DNA from: an uncultured Oscillibacter sp.
Lineage (GTDB): Bacteria > Bacillota > Clostridia > Oscillospirales > Oscillospiraceae
DNA: 64,000 nt
NCBI GenBank assembly: GCA_910583785.1
Contig: CAJTZK010000002.1
Location: 248,001 to 312,000 of the forward strand
Direction of reading: 5' to 3'
Both the position numbers and the translations under genes were made by a program. The notes below the pieces were generated by a model that saw only the letters and a program-made list of their open reading frames with translations, did not search any database and was not told where the DNA came from. Positions 1 through 7,870 of this stretch are shown here, piece by piece (positions within the stretch are counted from its first letter, which is position 1; each line of letters opens with the position of its first letter).

Positions 1-226
1 TCTGGGGCTCTCCGGATTCCTGGGGCTCTTGCGCATCCTGGGCCTCCTGGGGCTTCTGCGGGTTCTCAGCCTTGTCCTGCCGGGGGGGCTGGGAGGAGTC
101 CGCCTGCTTCTGCTCCAGCAGCTTCTGGAAGCCGTCCTTCTGCGCGGAGGACTCACCCTTCTTCGCCGCCGGGGCCGCCTGGGGAATCTGTGTGTTTGCC
201 AGCATGGTGTTGATCAACTGTTCCAT
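1..226 (-). CDS. fliK: Flagellar hook-length control protein FliK, N-terminal part (runs off the window)
   Basis: Only about the first 75 codons lie in the window. The start is the ATG at 226-224, preceded by AAGGAGGTGAG with suitable spacing. The peptide begins MEQLINTMLANTQ and then becomes a low-complexity Gln/Pro/Lys/Glu-rich chain, as in the poorly conserved N-terminus of FliK. FliK is secreted and sets hook length, switching the export apparatus from hook to filament substrates. The call rests mainly on position directly after fliJ in a flgB-flgC-fliE-F-G-H-I-J series, where fliK is the expected next gene. The diagnostic C-terminal domain is outside the window, so the identity is an inference from order and composition. 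Confidence 0.7.
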   Translation of the reverse strand, partial: MEQLINTMLANTQIPQAAPAAKKGESSAQKDGFQKLLEQKQADSSQPPRQDKAENPQKPQEAQDAQEPQESGEPQ

Positions 227-298
227 GTGCTCGCTCACCTCCTTGTCATCATAGGCTATCTATTTCCAAACGGTGCATCCGCGCCGCGTGGAACCGTG

Positions 299-745
299 TT
301 ACGAGGCCGCATGGGCCCGGGCGGAGCTGACGAATTCCTCAATGAACAGCTCCTCGCTCTTGGCCTCCTCCTTGTGGTAGGCCTCCAGCTTCTTCTCTTT
401 CAGCTTCTCAATAGAGGAGGTCTCCTTCTTCGCCTCCACCATGGCCTCCCGGCGCTTCTCAGCCTCGGCCTCCAGCTCTTCCAGCCGTTTCGTCTCCCGC
501 TGGATTTCCTCTTCGGCGGCCCGGAGGGCGCTTTGGTACATCAGAGCCTCCGTGACCGGCATGCCCTCTAGCGCCCGGTCCCGGTAATCCTCGTTGCAGT
601 CCCGGTATTCCCGCCAGAGTTTTTCCAGCAGCTCCTCCTGGGCACGGACCCGGGCCACGGCCTCGGCGTGCTCCCCCTGGAGGGCCTCCAGGACCTGCTG
701 CTTGTAGGAAAGGACGGTATCCAAAGCGAACTTGAATTTCTTCAC
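299..745 (-). CDS. fliJ: Flagellar export chaperone-like protein FliJ
   Basis: 148 residues, almost wholly charged heptad-like sequence rich in Glu, Lys, Arg and Ala, predicted to form one long antiparallel coiled coil. This is the normal length and composition for FliJ. FliJ is the soluble rotor-like stalk of the FliHI ATPase and helps recycle export chaperones at the flagellar type III gate. The GTG start at 745 has an AAAGGAG site just upstream (CCAAAGGAGAGCCCGCC). It lies 22 bp after fliI, as in other Clostridia. FliJ is weakly conserved, so context carries much of the call. Confidence 0.85.
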   Translation of the reverse strand: MKKFKFALDTVLSYKQQVLEALQGEHAEAVARVRAQEELLEKLWREYRDCNEDYRDRALEGMPVTEALMYQSALRAAEEEIQRETKRLEELEAEAEKRREAMVEAKKETSSIEKLKEKKLEAYHKEEAKSEELFIEEFVSSARAHAAS

Positions 746-767
746 GGCGGGCTCTCCTTTGGTTCGG

Positions 768-2069
768 TTAGTTCAGTATATGCTTCAGCTTTTCGATGCA
801 CTGGTCATAGCTGAAGGCCTCGTTGATGTCCTGGGTCAAAAACTCGTTTACCGCGTCGATCTTGCTGAGGGCGTAGTCCAGGTTCCGGTTGGTCCCCGGC
901 TTGTAGGCACCGATGGCCACCAGGTCCTGGTTCTTCTCATAGGTACTGAGAATGTCCCGGAGCCGGGAGGCCAGCTGGCGGTGTTCCGGGGAGACAATTT
1001 CCACCATCAGACGGGAAATGCTGGCGGAAACGTCGATGGCCGGATAGTGGTTGCTGTTGGCCAGGGCCCGGGAGAGGACGATGTGCCCGTCCAGGATGCC
1101 CCGGACTGTATCCGCAATGGGCTCGTTGGTGTCGTCGCCCTCCACCAGCACGGTGTACACCCCGGTGATGGACCCTTTATCGAAATTGCCGCTCCGCTCC
1201 AGGAGCTTGGGCATTTCCGCGTACATGGAGGGCGTGTAGCCTCGGCTCACCGGGGGCTCCCCGATGGCCAGTCCGATTTCCCGCTGGGCCATGGCAAACC
1301 GGGTCAGGGAGTCCATCATCAGCAGGACATCGTAGCCCTGGTCCCGGAAGTACTCCGCAATGCCCGTGGCCACGCTGGGGCACTTCATCCGCAGCATGGC
1401 GGGCTGGTCACTGGTGGCCACCACCAGTACGGAGCGCCGCATGCCCTCCTCGCCCAAATCCTTCTGGACGAACTCCAGGACCTCCCGGCCCCGTTCGCCC
1501 ACCAGGGCGATGACATTGATGTCCGCCTTGACGTTTTTCGCGATCATGCCCATCAGAGTGGATTTGCCCACGCCGGAGCCCGCGAAAATGCCAATGCGCT
1601 GGCCCTTGCCGATCGTAATCGTGCCGTCGATGGCTTTTACTCCAAACTCCATCCGCTCCCGGATCGGGGGGCGGCGGAGGGGATTGATGTAAGAACCGCC
1701 CACACAGTAGGCGTCGCCCCCCTCGAAGGGGGCCTTGCCGTCTATGGGCTGTCCCATGGCGTTGATAATGCGGCCCCGGAGGAACTCCCCCACCCGCAGG
1801 GTCAGCTGCCGCCCGGTGTTCCGGACGAAGTTGCCCGCCGAGATGCCCGCCATGTCGGAATAGGGCATCAGCAGGATGTGGTCGTTCTTGAAGCCCACCA
1901 CTTCGGCGGTGACCTGCCCGCCGGAGTCGCCGTTGTAGATCCGGCAGATATCGCCGACGGCCGCCCGGCCGCCGCTGGCCTCGATGGACATTCCGACAAT
2001 ATTCTCAATTTTCCCGGTCAGGCTGTAGGTCTCCGCATTGTAGACCTGACGGATCATTTGCCGGAACAT
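768..2069 (-). CDS. fliI: Flagellum-specific ATPase FliI
   Basis: 433 residues, the usual length. It is a RecA/F1-beta type ATPase with Walker A GSGVGKST at about 164-171, Walker B DVLLMMDS at about 247-254, and the following RFAMAQREIGLAIGEPP signature of FliI/SctN proteins. FliI forms a hexamer under the flagellar export gate, driven with FliH and FliJ, and uses ATP to help unfold and deliver export substrates. The start is an ATG with an AAAAGGAG site. It follows fliH by 11 bp and is followed by fliJ. No key residue is missing. Confidence 0.97.
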   Translation of the reverse strand: MFRQMIRQVYNAETYSLTGKIENIVGMSIEASGGRAAVGDICRIYNGDSGGQVTAEVVGFKNDHILLMPYSDMAGISAGNFVRNTGRQLTLRVGEFLRGRIINAMGQPIDGKAPFEGGDAYCVGGSYINPLRRPPIRERMEFGVKAIDGTITIGKGQRIGIFAGSGVGKSTLMGMIAKNVKADINVIALVGERGREVLEFVQKDLGEEGMRRSVLVVATSDQPAMLRMKCPSVATGIAEYFRDQGYDVLLMMDSLTRFAMAQREIGLAIGEPPVSRGYTPSMYAEMPKLLERSGNFDKGSITGVYTVLVEGDDTNEPIADTVRGILDGHIVLSRALANSNHYPAIDVSASISRLMVEIVSPEHRQLASRLRDILSTYEKNQDLVAIGAYKPGTNRNLDYALSKIDAVNEFLTQDINEAFSYDQCIEKLKHILN

Positions 2070-2080
2070 ACGTACTCCTT

Positions 2081-2986
2081 TTACACGCCGCCGCCGAAAT
2101 TCAGGTTGCTGAAGCTGACGCCCTCCTCTACGGGCCCGGCGTCGGACAGCAGCGTCCGGATGTGGTTCATCTGGGTGGCGGCGCTGGCGTCCACAATTTC
2201 GTCAGGGGTCTCGATGATACAGGTGCCCGCCTCGTCGTCCGCCATGGGGATGATGCGCACCCGGTCGCTGAGGGCCGATAGGGCGTTCATCAAAGAGGCG
2301 GGTACCTTGGAAAGGTGCTTGGCGTCGCATTCCGCGATATAAATATGGGCCCATTCCCGGCGTTTCCGCTTGTCAATGGCGGTCTGGATCATCCGGCCAA
2401 TGACCTCGCTGCTGCTTTTCAGGCTGACGCAGACTACTTTTTCCGCGATGGCAATGGCCAGGTCCCGCAGGTCCCCCACATTCTCGTCCATCTGACGGTC
2501 CAGGGCGGCGCCCGCCCGCTCCAGGAATTTATCAAAATCCGCGGCCAGCTCCTCGGCCTGCCGCCGCTGGGCCCTCTGGCCCTCTTGGAGGGCCTGGGCG
2601 GCCCCCTGGGCCAGGCCCTCGGCCCGCCCGGACTCCAGGCCGCTCTGGCGGGAGCTCTCAAACAGCTCCTGCGCCTTGATCTCCGCCTCCAGCCGGGCCT
2701 GGTCCAAAATCTCCCCGGCCCGGCGGTGCGCGTCCGCAATAATCTGCTCCGCCTGAATCTGTGCGAAGCTCACGGGGTCCGGCTCCGGTTCCGGTTCGGG
2801 TTCCGGGGCTTCCGCCGCCTCTTCCCTCCGGATATCCACCGCCGGCCCTTCCTCCCCGCCCTCTTCTGCCAGGGGGGGCGGCGGGGCCTCAGCGGGCTTC
2901 TCCTCTTCCAGGACCAGCTCCTCCGCCTTGGGGAACTGGTAGGGCTCCGCCTTGGGACGCATGATGGATTTCCAAATACTAGGCAA
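2081..2986 (-). CDS. fliH: Flagellar assembly protein FliH
   Basis: 301 residues. The first 100 residues form a Glu/Pro-rich linker. Then comes an Ala/Gln/Glu-rich helical region with repeated small residues, and a C-terminal globular part resembling the V-ATPase E-like domain of FliH/SctL. FliH dimers tether and restrain the FliI ATPase at the export gate. Translation probably starts at a TTG (2986) that overlaps the fliG stop codon, giving MPSIWKSIMRPKAE; an AAAGGA site lies at good distance. The overlap implies coupled synthesis of FliG and FliH. Confidence 0.9.
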   Translation of the reverse strand: MPSIWKSIMRPKAEPYQFPKAEELVLEEEKPAEAPPPPLAEEGGEEGPAVDIRREEAAEAPEPEPEPEPDPVSFAQIQAEQIIADAHRRAGEILDQARLEAEIKAQELFESSRQSGLESGRAEGLAQGAAQALQEGQRAQRRQAEELAADFDKFLERAGAALDRQMDENVGDLRDLAIAIAEKVVCVSLKSSSEVIGRMIQTAIDKRKRREWAHIYIAECDAKHLSKVPASLMNALSALSDRVRIIPMADDEAGTCIIETPDEIVDASAATQMNHIRTLLSDAGPVEEGVSFSNLNFGGGV

Positions 2987-4028
2987 TGATATCGTCCTTT
3001 CCGCCCTTCAGGATGATGATTTCACCCTTCTCTTCCAGACCGCGGATGATACCGACAATGCGCTGCTGGGCCTCCTCCACGTCCTTCATGCGGACATTGG
3101 AGGTGATCTCCAGGTCGTCCTTGATGCTCTGTGCCATACGGGTGGACATGTTGGCGAAGAGCTTGTTTGCCACCTCCGTATTGGCGGCCTTGAGGGCCAG
3201 CACCAGGTCCCTGGGGTCGCAGTCCCGGACGAAGCGCTGCACGGAGCGGTCGTCCATGGTGATGATGTCCTCGAAGACGAACATCCGCTTGCGGATCTCG
3301 TCCGCCAGGTCGGGATCGGACAGGCCGTCGAAGATGTTTTTCTCGCTGGTCCGGTCCAGGTTGTTCATGACGTCCGCCACATAGTCGATTCCGCCGACCT
3401 TGATATTCGTATCCGTCATAATGTTGGAGAAGCGGTTGTGCATTTCTGCCTCCACAATCTTGATGGCCGCGGGGGAGACGCTGTCCAGCTTGGCGATGCT
3501 CTCCACCACCTGGATCTGCTTTTTCTCATCCAGCTGGGCCACCACGCCCGCCGCCTTGTCTGCGTCCACATAGGAGAGGACCAGGGCGATGGTCTGGGGC
3601 CGCTCGCCCCGCAGGGCGGAGAACAGGGACTTGACATCCGCCTTGTCCATGAAGGCAAACTCCCGGTTTTTCAGGCTCTTGGTCACCTTGCCCAGGAGCT
3701 CCGCCGCCGCCTGCTCGCCATAGGCCTTCTCCAGGACGGCCCGGGCGTACTCCAGGCCGCCCTCGGTGACGGCCTTATTGGTCAGGCAGAGCTGGTAAAA
3801 CTCGTTGAGGATATCCTCCGTCTGCTGGGTGCTCAGCACCCCGAGGCGGGCCACTTCTAAGGTGAGCTGCTCAACCTCCTCGTCCTCCATGTATTTATAG
3901 AGGAGCGATGCCTTTTCCGCCCCCAGGGCGATGATGACCGCCGCCGCCTTCTGCGAGGTGGAGAGGTCCGTATTCTTTTGGGTCTTTGCCGCCGACTGGG
4001 GGGCGGCTGCCGTTGTTGCTTCAGGCAT
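2979..4028 (-). CDS. fliG: Flagellar motor switch protein FliG
   Basis: 349 residues, normal for FliG. It has the N-terminal FliF-binding domain (SQKAAAVIIALGAEKAS), the middle domain, and the C-terminal torque domain (MFVFEDIITMDDRSVQRF, then DLVLALKAA) that faces the stator. FliG sits on the MS ring and couples ion flow through MotAB-type stators to rotation; the CheY-controlled switch acts through it. The ATG lies inside the end of fliF (overlap 8 nt) and the gene end overlaps fliH, so F, G and H are translationally linked. Confidence 0.97.
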   Translation of the reverse strand: MPEATTAAAPQSAAKTQKNTDLSTSQKAAAVIIALGAEKASLLYKYMEDEEVEQLTLEVARLGVLSTQQTEDILNEFYQLCLTNKAVTEGGLEYARAVLEKAYGEQAAAELLGKVTKSLKNREFAFMDKADVKSLFSALRGERPQTIALVLSYVDADKAAGVVAQLDEKKQIQVVESIAKLDSVSPAAIKIVEAEMHNRFSNIMTDTNIKVGGIDYVADVMNNLDRTSEKNIFDGLSDPDLADEIRKRMFVFEDIITMDDRSVQRFVRDCDPRDLVLALKAANTEVANKLFANMSTRMAQSIKDDLEITSNVRMKDVEEAQQRIVGIIRGLEEKGEIIILKGGKDDIIA

Positions 4029-5682
4029 TGCCGTCGCCCCCTTTCAGCCAAACCTTGATCATCTGCGCCGCGATTTCCGGGTTGTCGCTGGCGAACTGGC
4101 GGATATCCTTCCGCAGCTCCATGCTCTTCTCCAGCTCCAGGTCCATCACGTCCGCGCCGCTCTCGGGCGCCTCGCCGTCCAGGCCCAGGCCCGCCACACG
4201 CAGCAGGACCTCCGCCTCTTCGCGCTGGCGCGCCTCCTCTTCCTCCTGCTTCTTCCGCTTCTTCCCGCGCAGCAGGAGGATGACGGCCAGCAGAATGATG
4301 AAGAGCAGCAGCCCGGCGCCCGCCGCGATCAGTACCCACAGGTCCACCTTCAGGCCGCCGCCGTCCACTTCCGGCTGCGCGCCCACGTTGGGATCATAGA
4401 AGTTCATGGATACCACGGATATCTTGTTATCCAGGACCTCCTCCCCGGTGACGGGGTCCAGCTCGCCGGTGATGCCGGCGGCCTTGGCGGTGTGCTGGCG
4501 GATATTTTCCACATTGAAGTCGTCCCCCGCCGCCCGGGCGTTGATGGAGACGGCCACGGAGCAGTCCGTCATCTTTACTGCTCCGTTGTTGTCAATGTTG
4601 ATGGTACTGTGGGAGTTGTCGTAGTCCGTTTGTTTGCTCACATAGAGTCCGGTGTCGTCGTCCCGGACGCTCATCCCGGCCTCTACGTTTTCCAGCAGGT
4701 CGCTGTTGGTCTCGGTGCCCACCGCACCGCCGACGGTGCCGTCGCCGGGGCGGAGGATATAGCCTTCGTCCCGCTTGCTGCCCACGATGCCCTCGCCGTT
4801 GGTGGAGCCGTTCTGGGCGTACTCGGGAAGGTAGGTTTCGTTGCGCTCCTCGGTGGTCCGGTTGACCTCCACCTCGCAGGTGACGCCCACCCGGACGTTA
4901 TCCTCTCCGAAGAAGGGGGACAGAACATTCATGACCTGCGTGCGGATGCGGTTCTCCATGGCCTGCTGGAGCTGCATTTTCAGTGCCGAGACCTCGCCGT
5001 TCAGCGCGTCCTCCGTCAGGTAAATGTTGCCTACGGTATCGCTGATGCTGACGGACCCGATCTTCAGCCCCTGCACGCCGTGGGCCACCAGGTCCCGGAT
5101 GGCCTGGGCCTGCCCGTCGTCCAGCATCTTGCCTTCCACCATGGTGACGCTGACAGCGGCGGTCGCCTCTACCACGTTGCCGCTGTCCAGTATGTAGGCC
5201 CGGTTCTCCCCCGGGGTGATGTAGACGGCGGCATCCACTACGTCAGGGAAGTTGCGGATGGTGGCCGCCATCTTGTTCTGCAGGTCCTGGATTTTGGCGT
5301 AGCTCCGCTCCTCGTTGGTGGAGAAGCTGTTCAGGTTCTCCATGTAGTAGTTGCCAGTTTGGTTCAGGTTCGCCATCAGGATGCGGGCCTTCAGCGCCGC
5401 CTCCTGTCCCGCGGGGACCATGACGGTGTTCCCGTCCTCCACCTTGTAGTTGGTAACGCCCTGTTCGCTCAGGAAATTCAGGATGTTGGACGCCTCCGTA
5501 TCGCTGACCTGGGTGACCAGCACGGCGTAATCCTGCTTGTTCAGCGTCAAAGCGATGGCGGTGACCACGATCAAAGCCACCAGAACAGCGGCAATGGCGA
5601 TCCACACCTTCCGGGAAACCTTTGCCAGGCGCTCCTTCGTCTTCCCCAGGAAGGCTTTGGCCTTTTCCTTCACGTCGTTCAA
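4021..5682 (-). CDS. fliF: Flagellar MS-ring protein FliF
   Basis: 553 residues. It has two membrane segments, around 26-48 and 432-455, enclosing a large periplasmic-side region with YscJ/FliF ring-building folds (TEASNILNFLSEQGVTNYKV; VDAAVYITPGENRAYILD). The cytoplasmic tail ends in residues that bind FliG (ELRKDIRQFASDNPEIAAQMIKV). FliF builds the MS ring, the base on which motor and export gate assemble. Translation starts at TTG (5682) with an exact AAGGAGGTGA site six bases upstream. No ATG is suitably placed. Confidence 0.96.
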   Translation of the reverse strand: MNDVKEKAKAFLGKTKERLAKVSRKVWIAIAAVLVALIVVTAIALTLNKQDYAVLVTQVSDTEASNILNFLSEQGVTNYKVEDGNTVMVPAGQEAALKARILMANLNQTGNYYMENLNSFSTNEERSYAKIQDLQNKMAATIRNFPDVVDAAVYITPGENRAYILDSGNVVEATAAVSVTMVEGKMLDDGQAQAIRDLVAHGVQGLKIGSVSISDTVGNIYLTEDALNGEVSALKMQLQQAMENRIRTQVMNVLSPFFGEDNVRVGVTCEVEVNRTTEERNETYLPEYAQNGSTNGEGIVGSKRDEGYILRPGDGTVGGAVGTETNSDLLENVEAGMSVRDDDTGLYVSKQTDYDNSHSTINIDNNGAVKMTDCSVAVSINARAAGDDFNVENIRQHTAKAAGITGELDPVTGEEVLDNKISVVSMNFYDPNVGAQPEVDGGGLKVDLWVLIAAGAGLLLFIILLAVILLLRGKKRKKQEEEEARQREEAEVLLRVAGLGLDGEAPESGADVMDLELEKSMELRKDIRQFASDNPEIAAQMIKVWLKGGDGNA

Positions 5683-5796
5683 CCGCTGTCACCTCCTTCT
5701 CTCCGCCGCGCCGCGGCGTCCTGTAGACATGATTCGTGCTGCCCTGGTCCGGTGGGCCGGGCAGCACAGGGAATTTCCCCCGTCCGCCCCTTCTCG

Positions 5797-6111
5797 TTAG
5801 AAGGACATCCTGGTCAGCTCGGAATAGGCATCCTGTGCCTTGTTCCGCAGCTGGATCAGCATGTTCACCGCCGTCTGGCTTTTATAGGCGGCGATCATGG
5901 TTGCGGCGGGGTTATCCAGCTGGCCAGTGGCCAGCAGGTATTGGGACTCCTTGAATTCCGCGTCCGCCTCCTTCACATCGTCGATGGCGGAGCGGAAAAT
6001 GGCGCCAAAGACATTCTCCCCCCCGGGGGAAACGGCCTCCCGGGCCTTGTTCTCCTTGCTGCCCCCGCTGACCGGGGACAGCGGGGCCAGCTTTTCCATA
6101 GGCGTCAGCAT
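5797..6111 (-). CDS. fliE: Flagellar hook-basal body protein FliE
   Basis: 104 residues, the usual size. The C-terminal half AYKSQTAVNMLIQLRNKAQD is the conserved FliE helix that joins the MS ring and export gate to the proximal rod. It lies between flgC and fliF, the standard place in Firmicutes. An AGGAGG site precedes the ATG. A gap of about 110 bp separates it from fliF, long for this operon but without an obvious terminator. Confidence 0.95.
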   Translation of the reverse strand: MLTPMEKLAPLSPVSGGSKENKAREAVSPGGENVFGAIFRSAIDDVKEADAEFKESQYLLATGQLDNPAATMIAAYKSQTAVNMLIQLRNKAQDAYSELTRMSF

Positions 6112-6132
6112 AACGGCAAGCGCCTCCTCTCG

Positions 6133-6591
6133 TTACTTTCCAATCTGGAGCCCGTCGGTAATGACGGTCTTCATGGTATTAAACATCGTTACATTGGAGG
6201 AAAACGCCTGGCTGGCAGCCATGGCGTCGGCAATTTCCTTCACCATGTCCACATTGGGCGTTTCCACATAGCCATCCTCGTTGGCGTCGGGGTGGCTGGG
6301 GTCATACACCATCTTCATAGGCGACGGGTCGTCCACGATCTGGGCCACCCGCACGCCGCCGGGGACCTCGTGGCTGGGCACCATGCCCGTGGAGGCCCGG
6401 GCCATGGCCCGGCGGAAGCCGTCCCGCCCGGTCTTGGCCTCGAAGACCACGATCTTCCTCCGGTAGGCCCCCTCGCCGCCTTCCACCCGGGTGGTGGTGG
6501 AGTTCGTCACGTTCTCTCCCACCACGTCCAGGCGGAGCTGCTGGGCCGTCATGCCGGAGGCCACAATGTTCATCGAACTCAAAAACGCCAT
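6133..6591 (-). CDS. flgC: Flagellar proximal rod protein FlgC
   Basis: 152 residues, typical for FlgC. The N-terminus carries the flagellar rod signature (NIVASGMTAQQLRLDVVGEN, then VTNSTTT) and the C-terminus the matching helix EIADAMAASQAFSSNVTMFN that forms the D0 coiled-coil of rod and hook proteins. FlgC is exported through the flagellar gate and forms part of the proximal rod with FlgB and FlgF. The spacing to flgB (about 170 bp) is larger than usual; no gene or clear terminator is visible in that gap. Confidence 0.95.
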   Translation of the reverse strand: MAFLSSMNIVASGMTAQQLRLDVVGENVTNSTTTRVEGGEGAYRRKIVVFEAKTGRDGFRRAMARASTGMVPSHEVPGGVRVAQIVDDPSPMKMVYDPSHPDANEDGYVETPNVDMVKEIADAMAASQAFSSNVTMFNTMKTVITDGLQIGK

Positions 6592-6760
6592 CGTTCAAAA
6601 CTCTCCATTCCCCGCCGGGCGTACCCCGGCAGTTCTTCGCGGGGCCGGAAAACCCGGTCCCCGTAATCGTTTACGCCGCCTTCCGGCAATACTCTTTTAA
6701 TAATGTGCTGTGAAAAAGCGTTCCCAGGGACGCTTCCGGCCCCAGGGCGCGCCGTCCGCC

Positions 6761-7147
6761 TTACTGGCCCCGGATCGCGGCGTTCAGGATGGCCAGGTCC
6801 GTGTTGAGGGAGCTCATCACGTAGCGCATCTGGTAGGCGTTGCGGATGGCTTCCGCCGCCTGGGCGGTGACGTTGACGCCGTTGTCGTCCATCCGGGTCT
6901 GGACATCCTGCTCCGTCACGCGGGCGGAGCTTCCCTCCAGCGCCTGGCGCATGGCCTTCGCCGGGGCGGCCCGCCGGGACGCCTGGAGCAGCTTGCCCCG
7001 CAGGCTCTCCTCAAAGGTGACCACCTTCTCCTTGTAGCCAGGGGTCTCGGCGTTGGTGATATTGTCCGCAATGGCGGCCTGCTTGGTCCACAGGTAGCCC
7101 AGGGACTTTTCCATCATGAGAAACGAGTTGCTTGTCAGGAAATCCAT
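6761..7147 (-). CDS. flgB: Flagellar proximal rod protein FlgB
   Basis: 128 residues from the ATG at 7147. This start is chosen because GGAGGG lies ten bases upstream; a TTG six codons earlier would overlap that site. The rod signature AAIADNITNAETPGYK is present near residues 26-41 and the C-terminal helix AEAIRNAYQMRYVMSSLNTD matches the partner segment. FlgB is the first rod subunit. This is the first gene of the minus-strand flagellar operon, about 300 bp downstream of the predicted promoter. Confidence 0.95.
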   Translation of the reverse strand: MDFLTSNSFLMMEKSLGYLWTKQAAIADNITNAETPGYKEKVVTFEESLRGKLLQASRRAAPAKAMRQALEGSSARVTEQDVQTRMDDNGVNVTAQAAEAIRNAYQMRYVMSSLNTDLAILNAAIRGQ

Positions 7148-7450
7148 CGTGGTTCCACCCTCCAAATCCTGTCCCTCCGGCGGGGCGGCCCGCTCTCCTG
7201 CCTAGGGGGGCGCGGGACGCGTCCCAGCCTCTTCCGGGCAAGACAAACGCGCGGGCCGTCCTTGGCAATGCGCGCGTTTTTCGGTTCGTATGAGCGGCCC
7301 TTCATTCTATTCGGCAAAGGGGCGCTTCATTCCACTCCGCCAGGGCCGGCTTTTCCCCGCCGCCGTCTTTTCACTCCGTTCATTCCGCGCGGACGCGCGG
7401 ATGTGCGTTTTGCAACACACCCGTTTGTCCCGTCTAATTGGGCATCCACC

Positions 7451-7479
7451 ATTATGCACTATTTTTCCGGAAAAATCAA
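7451..7479 (-). promoter_or_regulatory. Predicted sigma-A type promoter of the flagellar operon
   Basis: On the minus strand TTGATT (7479-7474), 17 bp, CATAAT (7456-7451). It would leave a leader of about 300 nt before flgB. No sigma-D (TAAA-N15-GCCGATAA) match is obvious. The surrounding 7148-7870 stretch has no gene. Confidence 0.6.
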
Positions 7480-7724
7480 GTACTTTTTTACCGGGCACAT
7501 CTTCCATTTTTAGCAAATTTCCAACATTTTTCTTTCGTATTGCCGCTTTCTCCAAAATTCACTGCCGGAGTTTTTCCTCTCGCCGCCCCCCTTGGCGTCT
7601 GTAACAATTTTTTTGTCAAAAATTTATTTATTTTTGTGGATTGCGTGATTTTGCTTCCAAAATATAGAAATGTCAGAATGACGGGAGTGCGTTCTTCCTT
7701 CCGCTGGTTCTCTTCGGTTCGTTC

Positions 7725-7753
7725 TTGCTATTTTCAATTTCCTGTGGTAAAAT
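7725..7753 (+). promoter_or_regulatory. Predicted promoter of the receiver/HD-GYP/GGDEF operon
   Basis: TTGCTA (7725-7730), 17 bp, TAAAAT (7748-7753), followed by about 110 nt of leader before the TTG start at 7871. Confidence 0.65.
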
Positions 7754-7870
7754 CAACGTGTTGCAATATCGTATCGTTTATGGCCCCCTTTACCGGGCGG
7801 CCGCCTCCGGCGGGCCGGACTGTCCGCCCGCCCGCCGGGGAGGAACCAGAGGACAAGGAAGTGATCCCTT

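Larger units (their letters stand above)
7148..7870. other. Divergent intergenic region between flgB and the signalling genes
   Basis: About 720 bp without a credible gene. It holds divergent promoters (7451-7479 minus, 7725-7753 plus) with transcription start sites roughly 315 bp apart. The middle (7440-7760) is strongly AT-rich. The flgB-side leader is GC-rich with a GGGACGCGTCCC palindrome near 7215. On the plus side a GC hairpin (about 7808-7834) sits just before the ribosome binding site of the receiver gene. Confidence 0.6.

Noticed and set aside
196..214. Alternative GTG start of fliK four codons upstream of the chosen ATG
   Set aside because: That GTG lies inside the ribosome binding site itself.
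7148..7450. Possible c-di-GMP riboswitch upstream of flgB (a GGGACGC string and a GC-rich leader)
   Set aside because: The conserved GEMM core and tetraloop/receptor parts could not be found; GGGACGCGTCCC is only a short palindrome.
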